Origin: Linnemannia hyalina
Taxonomy: Eukaryota; Mortierellomycota; Mortierellomycetes; Mortierellales; Mortierellaceae
Assembly: GCA_019671135.1 (NCBI GenBank)
Contig: JAHRHY010000008.1
Coordinates: 806,001 to 870,000, forward strand
Direction of reading: 5' to 3'
DNA length: 64,000 nt
This document shows positions 1 to 11,629 of this stretch, piece after piece. Position numbers and translations under genes: made by a program. The notes beneath the pieces were generated by a model. It was not told where the DNA came from. It saw only the letters and a program-made list of their open reading frames with translations, and made no database searches. Positions within the stretch are counted from its first letter, which is position 1; the number at the start of each line of letters is the position of its first letter.

Positions 1-450
1 TTGACTGACATTGACGACGTTAAAGGGTCGCATTGATGATGCCAGCCCTTTATTTCGTGGTTAGATCATGGCAGGGAAGTGAAAGAAGAGGACGCAAAGG
101 TTAAGAGCACCTTTTGTTTTCTCTTATTTTGCTACATCCACATGATATGCAGGACAAAACCTTTCTTGTATGCTGACTTTTTTTGCCTTCTCGCTCCCTT
201 AATATCCTTTGCAACTCATACCTTCTCCAATTTTGCGGGGGAATAGAACAGGTTGCATTTCAAGGTGGGTCTGCTCCTCCGAGCAAGAAATCGACTCCAC
301 CCGAACTGCCCGCATTTTCCCCTTGAGCCAATCCCTGCCCATTCTACCCTCTTGTCCACCTAATAAAAAAGAGCGGACTTTCCCTTTTTTTACTTCTTTT
401 TTTTTAAGCCAACTTCTTCCTCTCATTCCTTCACAACATACACACACATC
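1..450. other. Upstream spacer of the HIU hydrolase gene
   Basis: No gene is supported here. The last 100 bases before the ATG at 451 are T/C-rich and then CA-rich (cacacacatc just before the start), the leader type seen before most genes of this window, so this part is probably promoter and 5' UTR. ORFs on either strand are low-complexity and resemble nothing. Confidence 0.5.
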
Positions 451-1094
451 ATGGCCGCCCGTAGTCCCATTACGTGCCATGTGCTCGATTCGTCCTGCGG
501 TCGTCCCGGTCGCAATGTCCCCGTCAAGCTCGAGATCCTCAACACTGCCGCCAACAACACCTGGGGCGGTCTTGCTACGGGGTAAGCAAAACCTCCTCGC
601 GTTGTTACTCCTTGTCGAACTGGAGTCTGGCATACATACGGGCATGGTAGATCGAAAAAACACAACAAGGAGACAAACCAGGAACTAACGATATATTGGC
701 TCCATTGCTCTCTCTCTCTTCTCTATGTGTATTTGGATGTGCATTTTGTTTCACAGTCTCACTGACTCTGACGGACGCGTGGGAACTCTTTTGGACCCCT
801 CGCACCAGCTCGTTGCTGGCATCTACCGAATGACCTTCCAGACCAGCGACTACTGGGCCTCTGTCGGTGTCATTGCCTACTTCCATCCCTACGTCCAGGT
901 AAAAAACAAAGGCTCATTTCATCAGCAAGCATGAAAAAACGACTATGCCGTTCAATTGACACTGCGTACTGACTTACCCTTTGGTTTGTTGTCCGTAGAT
1001 CATCTTCGAGGTCGCCCCTGGTGCCGAGAAGCAGCATTACCATATCCCCTTGCTCCTCAGCCCATTTTCTTACACCACCTACCGCGGATCATAG
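451..1094 (+). CDS. URAH: 5-hydroxyisourate hydrolase (transthyretin-like)
   Basis: The protein hydrolyses 5-hydroxyisourate to OHCU in the urate-to-allantoin branch of purine breakdown. Three exons (451-581, 757-898, 999-1094) join to exactly 122 residues, the usual length of the family. The N-terminus reads SPITCHVLDSSCGRPG, with the catalytic-type His and the conserved G-R-P. The middle has the SDGRVGTLL region, and the C-terminus is HYHIPLLLSPFSYTTYRGS, with the second His and the family-defining YRGS tetrapeptide. No signal peptide is visible, and the YRGS end is not a peroxisomal SKL-type signal, so a cytosolic enzyme is likely. The gene converges on the coiled-coil gene at 1269 with a 174-bp gap. 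Introns are 175 and 100 nt. The identification is secure from the motif set. Confidence 0.95.
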
Positions 1095-1268
1095 ATACTT
1101 TATCGATCCAGCGGACGAAAGTATCTCAGACAGCAACAATAAAAAAAACGAGTAAGAAAACAGCCATGTGCGGCGCAACGGGATGTCGTTTATTTAACAA
1201 TTGAGCAAGTGGGAGATATATGTGGACGCCATGTGTAGGATGGAGATGGTCGCATTCGATTCCTGACT

Positions 1269-2978
1269 TTAGTTTGCCTCGGTGTTTGCAGCGTTCTCGG
1301 CAGTGGCGAGCTCGACTTGGCCTGTGAAGGAAACAAAACGTGTAAGGGAGGCGACATTAGGGGCAAGCACAAAAACGGGGGATCAGAACAGCAGAGTAGA
1401 TTGACAAATGAAGAGACCAATAGAAAAACATACGTTGACGGACTTGGTCAGCGAGGGCTTGGCGAGCCTGGATCTTGTCCTTGAGGGCGTTCTCGAGATC
1501 GACACGACGCTGCTCAACAGCCTTCATCTTTTGGTCCAGATCGGCCTTGTGTTGTTCGTATTGGGCCTTCTCAGGGTCAGCATCCCGGACATTCTTGACA
1601 CGCTGAAGGTGTTCCTCCAGCTTTTGGACCTTTTCGTCCTCCAATGCCTTGCGACGGGCGTCTGCCTGGTCCAGCTTCTCCTTGATCTCACGGATATCTG
1701 CTTGCGATTGACTAATTGGGTGTGTGACATTGAGGGTAGGGTTGTGAGTACAAAGATGAATGTAGGTTTGGAAGTTTCAATTGCTTGCATCGGCGAGTGC
1801 TGATATCATCGTTAGGTGGCGGTGTGTGAGAAAGAACATTTGCCACTTACGACTCATCCTTTTGCAGAGTGGCGATCTTTGCATTGCGCTCCTCCAATTT
1901 GGCCAGGCGGAGACGTTCCTAGATAAGTGGTAGCGATATTTCGTGGTGTAGGTTGGTTAGGAAAGAGAAACTAAGGAAGGTTTCGTCACAGCACATCATC
2001 GTGCCCGGTGCTATTTTGTGTGTGTGTGTTTGTTTGTTCTCTCTTCAAATTTCTGGAACAACAAGAAGCCAACTCCGCATTTGCCCAGAGGATGATGCCG
2101 CCAACACATGGCTGACTTTCTCCTAGAAAAAAAACCAGCAGTTGGTGACCACATCATACTTCCTCCCTTCCCCTCCTTTGCCTCCTTCCATTGTGCATGT
2201 TTTCGCTCCCCCTTCCTTGCACTCCTGTCATCATCGACCTTTGTGATTATCCAGTTTCCATTGCTCTATCTCTACCTCAGTGTATGTGTTTGCACCCCCT
2301 TTCATGCCATCTCCATTAACGCACCTGTTCGTTACGAACACGCTCGGCGTTCTCTTGCTTCTCACGAAGACGCTCAATGGATTCGTCACGGTTGATGTCT
2401 TGGTCGAGGCGGTTCTTCTCCGAGACTTCCTTGGCGTGCTTTACATTGTCGTGTGCCTTTTGCACTCGCTCCTCCTCCAGTTTCTATTAGATTTAATTCA
2501 AAGAAAAAAAAGAGAGAGGGTTCGTAAGGGATTGAGAAGTGGAACATAGCGGGTGGACATGCGGGTGGGAAAAAAATAATCAAATAATAATGGTTTGTTC
2601 TTTGATACCTTGCGCCTCTCTTCGGCTTCAGCCAGTTTGTTCTCGATATCCTGCTGAGTCCTATTCGCATGATGTGCAGAGATGACGAGGTAATACCAGT
2701 GGGCAAGAAGGATTAGCTTTGTTCCGTTCTAATATCATCGAAAATAAAGTTGATATCTGACCGAGCATCATCCGCCTTTGACACTCAACGAGGCCTGCTG
2801 CTTGGGTACATTACTTGTCAGGAGTATCGTGAGGAGTGAGTCTGGCCAGGAGGTGGGGTGGGACGACGGGCTTGGCGCCTCCAGCAATCTCGAGCTCGGC
2901 AAGGATCTCGTCCTGGTGGAGGGCTTGTTGCTGGTCCTTGGAGAGGGTGGTTGGATCGGCGGATTGTTGAGTAGCCAT
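1269..2978 (-). CDS. Stathmin-like coiled-coil protein
   Basis: Six exons (2978-2815, 2660-2609, 2483-2325, 1918-1851, 1711-1434, 1321-1269) join in frame to 257 residues. The first 50 residues are a Gln/Pro-containing head with an EILAELEIAGGAKPVVPPHL segment. Everything from about residue 57 is one highly charged, Glu/Lys/Arg-rich helix. Its start, DIENKLAEAEERRKK, and a later ERLREKQENAERVRNEQ resemble the helical tubulin-binding domain of stathmins, where K-L-x-x-A-E-E-R-R-K and E-R-L-R-E-K motifs are typical. A role in microtubule dynamics is therefore an inference; a generic coiled coil can look alike. Heptad-like spacing continues to near the C-terminus. There is no membrane segment or signal peptide. 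The gene is divergent from POP1 across 683 bp, which probably holds both promoters. Confidence 0.8.
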
Positions 2979-3661
2979 GTTTTGTATATGTGAGTATGTA
3001 TGCGAGGAAGGTACAAGTGAGGAAGACAGAGAGTCAAGCGGGTGGATTGTGTGTTGCTGTGGGAAAATAGAAAAAAGAAGCGCGTACTGTGAGTGTGTAT
3101 GTGCAAGTGTATGTGCAAGTGTGTGTGGGAAGTGTCGTTGTTGAAGAAGAAGAGATAAAAAAGAAGAAAAGATAAGGAGGTCGAGCCAGTTTTATTTCCT
3201 GAGAAATAGTAGGGGGACTGGCAATGCTGGCAATGCGTCGAGCATTTTCAAACCTTCAAATTGAATGCATAAATCAAAGAAAAAGGAGAACCGTCTAGAG
3301 ACAATCATGCCCACTTTCACTTACTCCTTCTCGATATCTTAAAAGCATGTCCCATTCTTTTTCACTCATATGATGCTTTGTTGCTCCTTGTCCATTCATC
3401 GTCATTCTTTGTTACCTGTTGTCTGCCTTTTCCTTTCTTTTATTTGAACGTGCTGTCGCGAGTCATGCGCGTTCCAAGGTGTTGAAGACAGCCTACGGGA
3501 TAGACTTTTCAAGGACCCTCGAAATCGAAATACCAGTGGGACTGGCCTTTTTTGGATGCCAAAGCCACCAGCACAAACAACCATGGCCAGAGACTTCGCC
3601 TTAAGACACTTGAACTCAACCCTCGCTCGTTCGCATCACCCAGCTACGACACTCCACCACC
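2979..3661. promoter_or_regulatory. Divergent promoter region, coiled-coil gene / POP1
   Basis: This 683-bp spacer separates two start codons pointing away from each other, so it should contain both promoters and 5' UTRs. It contains repeated gtgtatgtgcaagt units around 3095-3120 and AT-rich segments. I see no clear TATA box, and ORFs here are not convincing. Confidence 0.4.
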
Positions 3662-6600
3662 ATGGACAGGAATAACAACAAGCGGCCAGGACCCCCAGCG
3701 GGCTCAGGAAAGGACAAAAAGCGAGGTGCGTGCTTTGGTCTTGGCACTCTAAATTCACTCGATTCAAAACGACTCAAGCTGATGGACCTTTCTCAAAATG
3801 GCACTTCACTCATATAAGCATCGCGTTTTTTTTGTCACATTGAAAACACCATGTGATCTCGCTTGGTATTAGTCAAGATGCAGCAGGCTCGCTCCATTCA
3901 GATTCAGAACACACCATCACCTTCGAGGTCTATGCACTCTACCCCTGCCGCCTCGCCCAGTGGTTCAAGTACGCGGGGACACCTTCATAATTTTTTTTGT
4001 GTAGTCAAAAATCAGAGATATCGCGATCGCAGTGTCAGAATTTGTATTTTGATCCACACTCGTACTTCTTTTATTATAGGTACTGCCAAGTCAACAAGAA
4101 CTCTGGACGTCGTGAACTTTGCAGAGGTGAATACCGGCTAATTGGATTCAGCTGGACGAAGTACTGTATGCAGGAAGACATGATGTCAGAAAGTGAGCAT
4201 ACGACTGATACAAACGGACAATTCTTTTGGTTGATATTAGGCTCGCGCGTTCGAGATCAATGCATTGCACAAGGCCATGGAGTCGTCCAGGAATGCAGCC
4301 GCTCAACGCGCGTTCCAGAGTCTTCCCCGGAACCTGAGGCGTCGAGCTGCCAGTCATAACATCAAGCGCCTTCCTGTCCGTCTGCGGGACCGAGCCAAGC
4401 GAGAGGTATAAGATCGCTTTGACCTCTTTTTTTTTGCGATTGTTGGGTGTAGTTCCAGGAACGACGCATATTCACACGCATATTCACACGCATATTCACA
4501 TATTGTTGTCAAATATAGGTCGAGTTTGATCCGGTGAAGAAGGGAAAGAAGCCTGACAACAGATACAAGAAGAGACGGCCAGGCACCCTTGCGGAAGAAT
4601 ACCTCAGGAGACAAGGAACGAAACGGTGGTTGGAGACACATATCTGGCACGCCAAGAGGATGAAAATGGTCGAGACCTGGGGCTACAAGCTAGCGGAGCA
4701 TTCGAATGAGCACGGAATCAAGTCGGCATACAAGTCCAGTCACCATCAATGCATTCTCCAGGATTCGTCGTACAATGGCTGCCTTGAGATCACAGGATCC
4801 AAGAAGGATATTTCAGACGTCTTTACCCGTATGCTGGACCCCACCATGCCTACCATCGGAAGTGCTAGGTAAGGAACGATAGCAATGCTGTTATTGACTT
4901 GCGAGACTTTAGCATTTTTTGTCCCAGTGTAATGTGAGACGTCTGCTGATCAACATTTTGACAAATACCTCTACATAAACTAGATACATTACGGGAAAGA
5001 GGCAATACACGACCTACTTGTATGAATCCGACAGTTTCCCCAAGAACCTCATTGCACCGGCGACTTTTCTCTGGAAACAGGAACCACAATCAGACATCGC
5101 CATGGATGTGGATGAGCTGTCAAAGCAGGGCCAACTTTGGGTTTGGATCCACCCTTCGGCTTTTGAGTCTACCAAGGTGATGATTCAGGAAACCATCGCG
5201 AAAACCAACAAGGCGGATTTGGTCAATGTCAAGGATATGGAGAACTCGCTGGTCATGTTTGACTTTACTGGACCCCGCTCAACCGCGTTGCTGAAGGCTG
5301 TCCTCCAGCTCAGCCAGTCAGATGCAGCATTACCCTACCAAGAAGCACACAAGGTACATACAACTGTTCCTCCACGCTACTGACGAATTGTCATTACGGC
5401 GAATTTAATTGAAGGACAATTACTGATCAATATCTCTTTTTGTATGCTTGTTCATTGTTAGACGTGGGAAGCGATTTGCAACATGCGGTCGTCGTCTTCA
5501 CTCCCCCCAGGCATTGTTCTCGGTCTCCTCGCCGAGGATCCTCGGCTCACGTATGTTTGAAAAATGTGACTGGTTACGTTCCTCGTTAGTGAAGAGCAGC
5601 AACGCGAAAAATAAGGTTGTCTAACAATGTTGCTCTTGATTAATAGGTTTCCACATAAGGCTGAGGCTCGCCCTGCCAGTATACCCGCCCAAGAATCCAG
5701 GAGGGCACAGGAGATCATCACGCAATGGCCAGAGACCGTGGCACGCTCTGGGATCTGGGTCGCAGAAGGACGGGAGCAGCTGTTGAGCAGTATGACCCCC
5801 GAGTCGAAATTGAACGAACGTCGGTCACAAAACTTGGTCCCCGGAACGAAATTGCTGCCTACAGAATCTGACAGCAAGGTTCCTCTGCTCCTGATTCAGC
5901 GAGAGGGTAAACCTCAGATTCAACGGGCACCCAGAGGAGGAAGCAGCGAGTTTGAGTGCGGGTGGACGTTGGTCTTGCCCAAGGGGTGGGCGATGCCGTT
6001 CTGGAAGAGCATGATCTTTGCAGGTGCTCGACCCGGTGGATTGCGGGAACGCAGGAGTTTTCATTTTGAGACGCACCAATCATGCTTTCCTTATGACTTC
6101 CCTAATACGGCAGCTTATATCGACTACGCACAGGAGAGTAAGAAGGCAGGAGAGCAAAAGTATGGACGGATCCCTGTCGCCAAGAGATTCAACTACGAGA
6201 AGATGGGTGTTGAGGATCCCTTTGGCGCTACGTGGGTCAAAGCCTTGAAGGCGGGTGTCATAATGCTAGGAGGTGGTGAGCGCGAGGATCTGAAGGATGA
6301 GGATATCTGGTTGCTCCAAACTCCCAAGATGGTTACGGCTCTGATGGACGCTGCTAAGGCTGCTGGTGGATCTTCGAGAGAGATGGTGTCGAGGTTGACA
6401 CTCGAGTCGTTGAACCTTGTTATGGCGGACTGTCTTCAGGGACTGGTCAAGACAGCCCTTACTCCCTCACTGATGAAGGAGCCATCTGCACGGATTGACG
6501 AGGCGTTGGTTAGAGTCGGTGTTGACTTTTTGGACAGGGGTACGATTGGTATGAACGGGATGATTTATGCGATCACCGAGGACCAGTACATGGCGTGGGC

Positions 6601-7156
6601 TGCACGTGTACAAATGAAGGGCAAGCGGACAGTGGATGGACGGCCGCGCAAGGAGAAGAAGGCTAAGTCGTGGGTGGACTCTGACAGCGACGAGGAGATG
6701 GATGAAGACGAAGAGGATGAGTCTACCATGGACGAGCTCGTACGTTGCGTTGCGTTCCATTGTAGTTGTATTGTCTATTGACTGCAAGCATGTAATTGGT
6801 ATTGGTATCTGCCCACTAACATACACGTTTATTTGATATTCTCTGACTTGTAGGAAATGGAGAGGCCAGCAGGGGCGACTCTGCTTGGATATGTGACGAC
6901 AGGACAATATTGCTATAGTGAAGGAAAGAGCTATGGCATTGGGTGTGTCACTGCAACGGGACTTGCGCGAGTGATTGAGCTAGAGACCAAGCAGCGGTTA
7001 GAGCACCCTCTGAGCTCTCAGGCCAGTGGTAATGGAAGTGGAAGCAAGGCGGGCACAGGTCCTTCTACCCCTCTCAAGGTGCCTCGGATGATGGTCCTTG
7101 TCAGGAGTGTTCGCAGTAAGGCCTCCCGTCTTGCCAAGCTGACCATTGTCTCGTGA
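3662..7156 (+). CDS. POP1: RNase P / RNase MRP protein subunit POP1
   Basis: POP1 is the large protein subunit shared by nuclear RNase P (tRNA 5' maturation) and RNase MRP (rRNA processing). About nine exons give roughly 860 residues. The N-terminal POP1 domain is plain: SRNAAAQRAFQSLPRNLRRR and AASHNIKRLPVRLRDRAKRE in the exon near 4241-4408, then RPGTLAEEYLRRQGTKRWLE followed by THIWHAKRMKM and WGYKLAEHS in the next. The central POPLD domain is marked by SSSLPPGIVLGLLAEDPRL at the 5461-5550 exon and a Gly/Lys-rich core in the long exon after 5648. An acidic run (DSDSDEEMDEDEEDE) lies before the last intron. The last exon has GATLLGYVTTGQYCYSEGK and the terminal domain. The start at 3662 gives a basic Pro/Gly head MDRNNNKRPGPP. 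Expect nuclear or nucleolar location. Confidence 0.95.
4464..4500. repeat. 12-bp tandem repeat in a POP1 intron
   Basis: Three copies of acgcatattcac lie head to tail just upstream of the intron 3' splice site. This is a minisatellite inside an intron, with no unique spacers and no CRISPR character. Confidence 0.85.
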
Positions 7157-7637
7157 GAAATTAAAACACACATGGCTAATTCGCCCCTCTTGAATTTGAC
7201 GACATCTTTGCGTGTTTGCTGTCCGTGAGTGGAGTATGGCGAATGCTCTCTGTGTTTTGGTGGCGTCATTTCTTAGGCACTAAATATGTGTACTAAACCT
7301 TCTTCGGGTTAGGCCGACTAGCGTTTTTTTTTATTGTCTTGCAGTGATGGAGAAGGATCGCGCCGCAATAGTTTATTAGGGTCCAAGGAGGTTTAATGCA
7401 GGATGGATGGACGGAAATAAAAGCGCCCATGGATGAAAATATGACGAGATCTTTGTTGACAGCATCCCCCACTTCTCTCCTTCTCCCCCTTCTTTCTCTC
7501 TCACCCAGGCGCTGAGTTGAGGTTTTTTTACGGTTGTCGATTGATAAGGAACTGAAAACTTGAAGGAAGTGTGGAAAGGGGTAAGAGAGAGAGAGAGAGG
7601 GAGAGAGTAGGAGAGACGAGAGACAAGGTTTATCAGT

Positions 7638-7668
7638 GGGGGGGGCGGGGCGGGCGGGGCGGGGCGGG
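7638..7668 (+). repeat. G-rich tract with G-quadruplex potential
   Basis: The 31 bases are all G except for five single C residues, giving six runs of three to eight G separated by one C. This exceeds the usual G3+N1-7 x4 quadruplex pattern. It lies about 480 bp past the POP1 stop codon, on the sense strand of that gene. Confidence 0.85.
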
Positions 7669-9047
7669 AAAGAGGAAGTGCCAGGGCTATTTAGATTTCC
7701 GGTACGTCATTTTTTTTTTTGGTCGTTGCTGTCATAGCACCTTCGATGCTACACGCCTCTTGCATACGCGCCTGCGTTTGTGTTGCCCGACTCTTCCTTC
7801 CAATGTGCTCGCGCATGCAAAGTTATAACATATGGCATGAGTAGACAATCAAGGAACCTCCGTTAAAAATAGGAGAAATCATAGTAACAGAGCGTGTGCG
7901 CGACCCAGACAAAAACACGTACAGGTACAAGCGTTTTTCTTATCTCTATTTTCGACACTGTGTAATGCATTTTTGAACAATTATCGTCATCTGTTCATTC
8001 GCTCGTTTCGTTTCGTTTCGTTCGGGGCTGGCTTGAACAGGACGGCTAGTTCTATTTGTTAATTGCCATTCTTCTTTTTTTTTTTTAGTGTTTTTAGTGT
8101 CCAGTCTTGGATTAGGGAAGCCTTGTTAATGGGCGAAGGCCAGACCCGTTTTTAGGTGTGTCTATCCTGTTATATTCAAAGGGTGGTTTGATTGTTGTTG
8201 TTTTTCTCGTTTTTTTTTTCTTCGGGTATAAACAAAGTGGACAACGCCATATTCTGAAAAGATGGTTTTAATTGGGAGCTGCTTGGAGGATACAGGATTG
8301 AGAAAAAAAAACCCCCCCTTACAATGGATGCAATGGAAGAAGAAGAAGCAGATGACGACCGTACGTCCATCATCATGATGTATCCTACACGAAAAAAAAG
8401 ACAACATTGACGCCTTTCTTTCTGTTCGTCTTCTGCACAATCCTCCATGACGACGTTGAAAAAACACTTTCAATGTCTCTCTGCCTCCTCTTTTTCAATT
8501 AAAAGAAAGAAAAAAAAAAAAAGTGTGGTGGAGATGTGGTAGTAGAGGTGTTGAAGGAACAAATACAAGATTCATGCAACAGTTTTAACGGACCAGAGGA
8601 CCTGACAATCCAAAAAAATGATAGCCTCTTCCTTTGGAGCCTTTTGTGGCTGTGATGTAACTACTGTTGTAATGGCTATGTTATTGCCCCGCCCTTTCAC
8701 ACACCCCACCACCCTCGCTCTCTTTCCTCTTACTTCTCTATCGATCCAGAGCGAAGAAAATGCGTCCCACCATCAACCACCTGTCCGTTATCGCCAGAAT
8801 TCATGCCGCATCTTCAATTGCCCCTCTCTACCTCTCTCTTCCTCGCTATTTTGCATTCTGTCATTTTGCAACTTGCAAATATCATGATTGGTTCACTCTT
8901 GTCTAGCGAACAAAAAAAAACCCGATGATGAAATCATTGTACATGCTAGCACCAACACCAGTACCATGCCTTGTAGGTGTTGGGTCTGATTTGGATCCAT
9001 TCCATTAGAATAGTGCCTGAATATCAACGGATCCTACCATGTTGACG

Positions 9048-9082
<35 letters not shown>
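9048..9082 (+). repeat. 35-nt poly(A) run
   Basis: This is an uninterrupted run of 35 A on the + strand. The preceding 150 bases contain no recognisable reading frame or mobile-element sequence, so it may be slippage-grown simple sequence or the tail of an unrecognisable retroposed fragment. Confidence 0.9.
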
Positions 9083-9084
<2 letters not shown>

Positions 9085-10077
9085 ACCCCTGCAAAAGAAG
9101 TTGACATCAAACGGACAAGAAAAACATATGCGGAAGAGCCCAAAGCAGCCAAAAAATCTCGATGTTAGCGCAAGGGGATAAACTTAACAAGTTTGTATCA
9201 AAGCCAAGGACACTAAAGAGGCATGAGGCGCAAGGAGTGTAAGAGAGAGAGAGAGAGAGATGGTCAATGGTAGGGTGGGGGTGTGAGAAGAGGCCAAAAA
9301 TAAAACGCGAGCCAATTGGTATTAAATATGTCCACGCATTGAATAGAGAGATAGAGAGAGAGGGGATAGAGACGATTGTGGGGAGACTTTTTCTAATGAC
9401 CGATAGCCGTGTTTTGTTACTTCTCGTCTCCTCTATACTTTTATATCGCTACTCGACTTGTTCTCACTTCCAGCCTCTGGAGAATTAAAAAAAGGCACCA
9501 CAACATAAACAACAAAGTATATGTAATGGTTGCCAATACGACTACACAAACAAAATAGAAGAAAAACAATGGTCCTCACTCAAATTCAATCTCCTCATCT
9601 CATGGTGGAAAAGCGATACCTTTTCTGTTAGTGCTCCCCATCTTCCCATCCCTTCCCTCCACGTTTGTATTTTTTGTAGTATGGAAGCTCTTAGAAACAG
9701 GTCCTTTCGTGCCTGAAAAAAAATAAAGCGGTTCCATAAACTTGTTTTCATACAATGAATTCAGGTTACACTCAAAATTCAATAGATTTTGCTGGTTTTT
9801 TTTTTATTGAAATAACATACATAATGAAAGCAATTGAATTGATACGCTACAAGTACAATGAAAGAATGGCAAAGAATGCACACATTTGAATGAGTGGAAG
9901 ATGGAGGGGAAAAAAGAACGTATGTACAAATTGAAGGGGTGAATGCGCGAAAATGAGAGCACGACACTGGCATGCTTCCATTGTCCTTTCCCCCTCCAAA
10001 ACCTCCATGACAAACCACAAAAAATGTTTAAGGTTATGGTGTCGTTTGTTTTTTTGTTGTTGTCGTTGACCTGTTCC

Positions 10078-11582
10078 TTAAGGAAGGTTCATGACGGGGT
10101 ACGAAGGGCGACGACCGACGTCAAGGCCTGGCGCATGGGTCGACACGGGATAGGGTCCAGGACCAATGCTACGACGAGAGGTCATCGATCGGTTGTTGTT
10201 GTTCCCTGCTTCGTTCAACTCGACATCACGGCCCTGAGACCACAACTGTCCAAAAGCCTCCAATGCTCGCATCTCATCCTCTGACACATCCACGCCGTTC
10301 ATTCGCTGGTCAGCAGGGGCACTGTTCTGGGTCTGATGGGCTGTTGCCTTATTTGCCTGCTGGATAGGGGCATTCAGCTCAACGAGAGAGAGGCGGCGCG
10401 TCTTGGGCGAAGGGTAGGGCTCGGTGGGGTGATTGTTGGTCGCGTTGAAGCAAATGCTGTGTGAACGGTAGCGGCTGTTCTGGTGGGTGATCGAGGGGAG
10501 GCGCGCTTGAGCCTCGTGAAGGAACAAGGTGGTCCTCAAAGGAGGGAGCGTGCAGTCCTCCATAGGCTCCATCTTGTAGTGATCCAAAGGGTGAGAAGGA
10601 ACGAACGTCTCCGTCTTGATCAAAACACTGGCGTCATCCGAATCAATGTCATCCGAGTGGGAAGAGTAAGCAGGGGACATTGGATGTCTAGGCTGGCCAA
10701 AGGTCGACGAGTTGTAGTTGTAGTTGGTGAAGGCCGGGTTCTGGACCGGGGGCACTTGCTGTTGTTGATACTGTTGAAAGTGCGTGGTCGACAAAGGCGC
10801 CTGAGCGCCACCATCATAGTTGATATCACCGCCGTAATTGTTGTAGCCATGGTAAAACTGAGCATAGTGCTGGTCCATATCGTAGTCAAGGCTAGGACGG
10901 TGATGGAGCTTCGAGGCATACCAAGACTCGGCCGAGATATCCTTGTTGGCCTCCAAGGACCCGCTTCGGGGTTTGGTCGCGCCCTGCGACCTTTTATGGA
11001 TACGGCCACTCTCGCGTCCGAGAGACTTGGCACCTTTAGAACGCTTCTTGGGCGACAGTGGAGACGAGTTGGAAGGGGTGATGGGCGATGGCAGGGCTGG
11101 GGAGGATGATCGGTGGTGAGGATCGGTCATGACATTGAGCATAGGCAGCGACTGAACACGCTCGTGGCGAGACTTGCGACGAGGAGCATCAGACCCAGAC
11201 GCGGACGAGATCGAACAACGCTTGGCTCCGATGGCCTTGACGCTGAATCGACGGCCCAGGGCAGAAGTGCCGCTAACCTCGCTCTTGCGACGGGTCTCCA
11301 TGGCAATCCTTTGGGCAATCTGCTCGTTCAGGGCGGTATCTCCACTCTTGGTGTGGGTTTGCGTGTGCTGGACCATGTTGTCGAAGCGACTAAACATTCT
11401 CGTGCAGCCATCGACGACGCACTTGAAGGGCTTCTCGCCAGTATGTTTTCTACATGATGATGGCAATTCAAAAAATATAAGAACAATATGAATAAGAGTC
11501 AATAGAAGAAAAATAAAGTACGTTAAAAAAGGGGGGAAGACAGTGGCCATGTTTATCTGTGTATGTGAATGTGAATGTGAAT

Positions 11583-11629
<47 letters not shown>

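Larger units (their letters stand above)
7157..10077. other. 2.9-kb intergenic spacer, low complexity
   Basis: This lies between the convergent POP1 and zinc-finger genes, so it holds two 3' UTRs. I find no supported gene. The ORFs on both strands are short and reflect A- and T-rich simple sequence. Visible structure includes a GA-rich run at 7589-7612, a G-rich tract at 7638-7668, TTTCG pentamers near 8005-8026, an 8-bp inverted repeat (ccaacacc / ggtgttgg) at about 8952-8980, a 35-nt A run at 9048-9082, and GA repeats near 9244-9260 and 9345-9362. Confidence 0.6.

Noticed and set aside
4464..4500. Short regular repeats considered as a CRISPR-like array.
   Set aside because: Copies touch each other, without spacers, in an intron of a eukaryotic gene; the same holds for 12668-12703, 45220-45260 and 55541-55580.
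8162..8473. Minus-strand open frames between POP1 and the zinc-finger gene.
   Set aside because: Built from poly(A)/poly(T) runs; no similarity or splice-supported structure.
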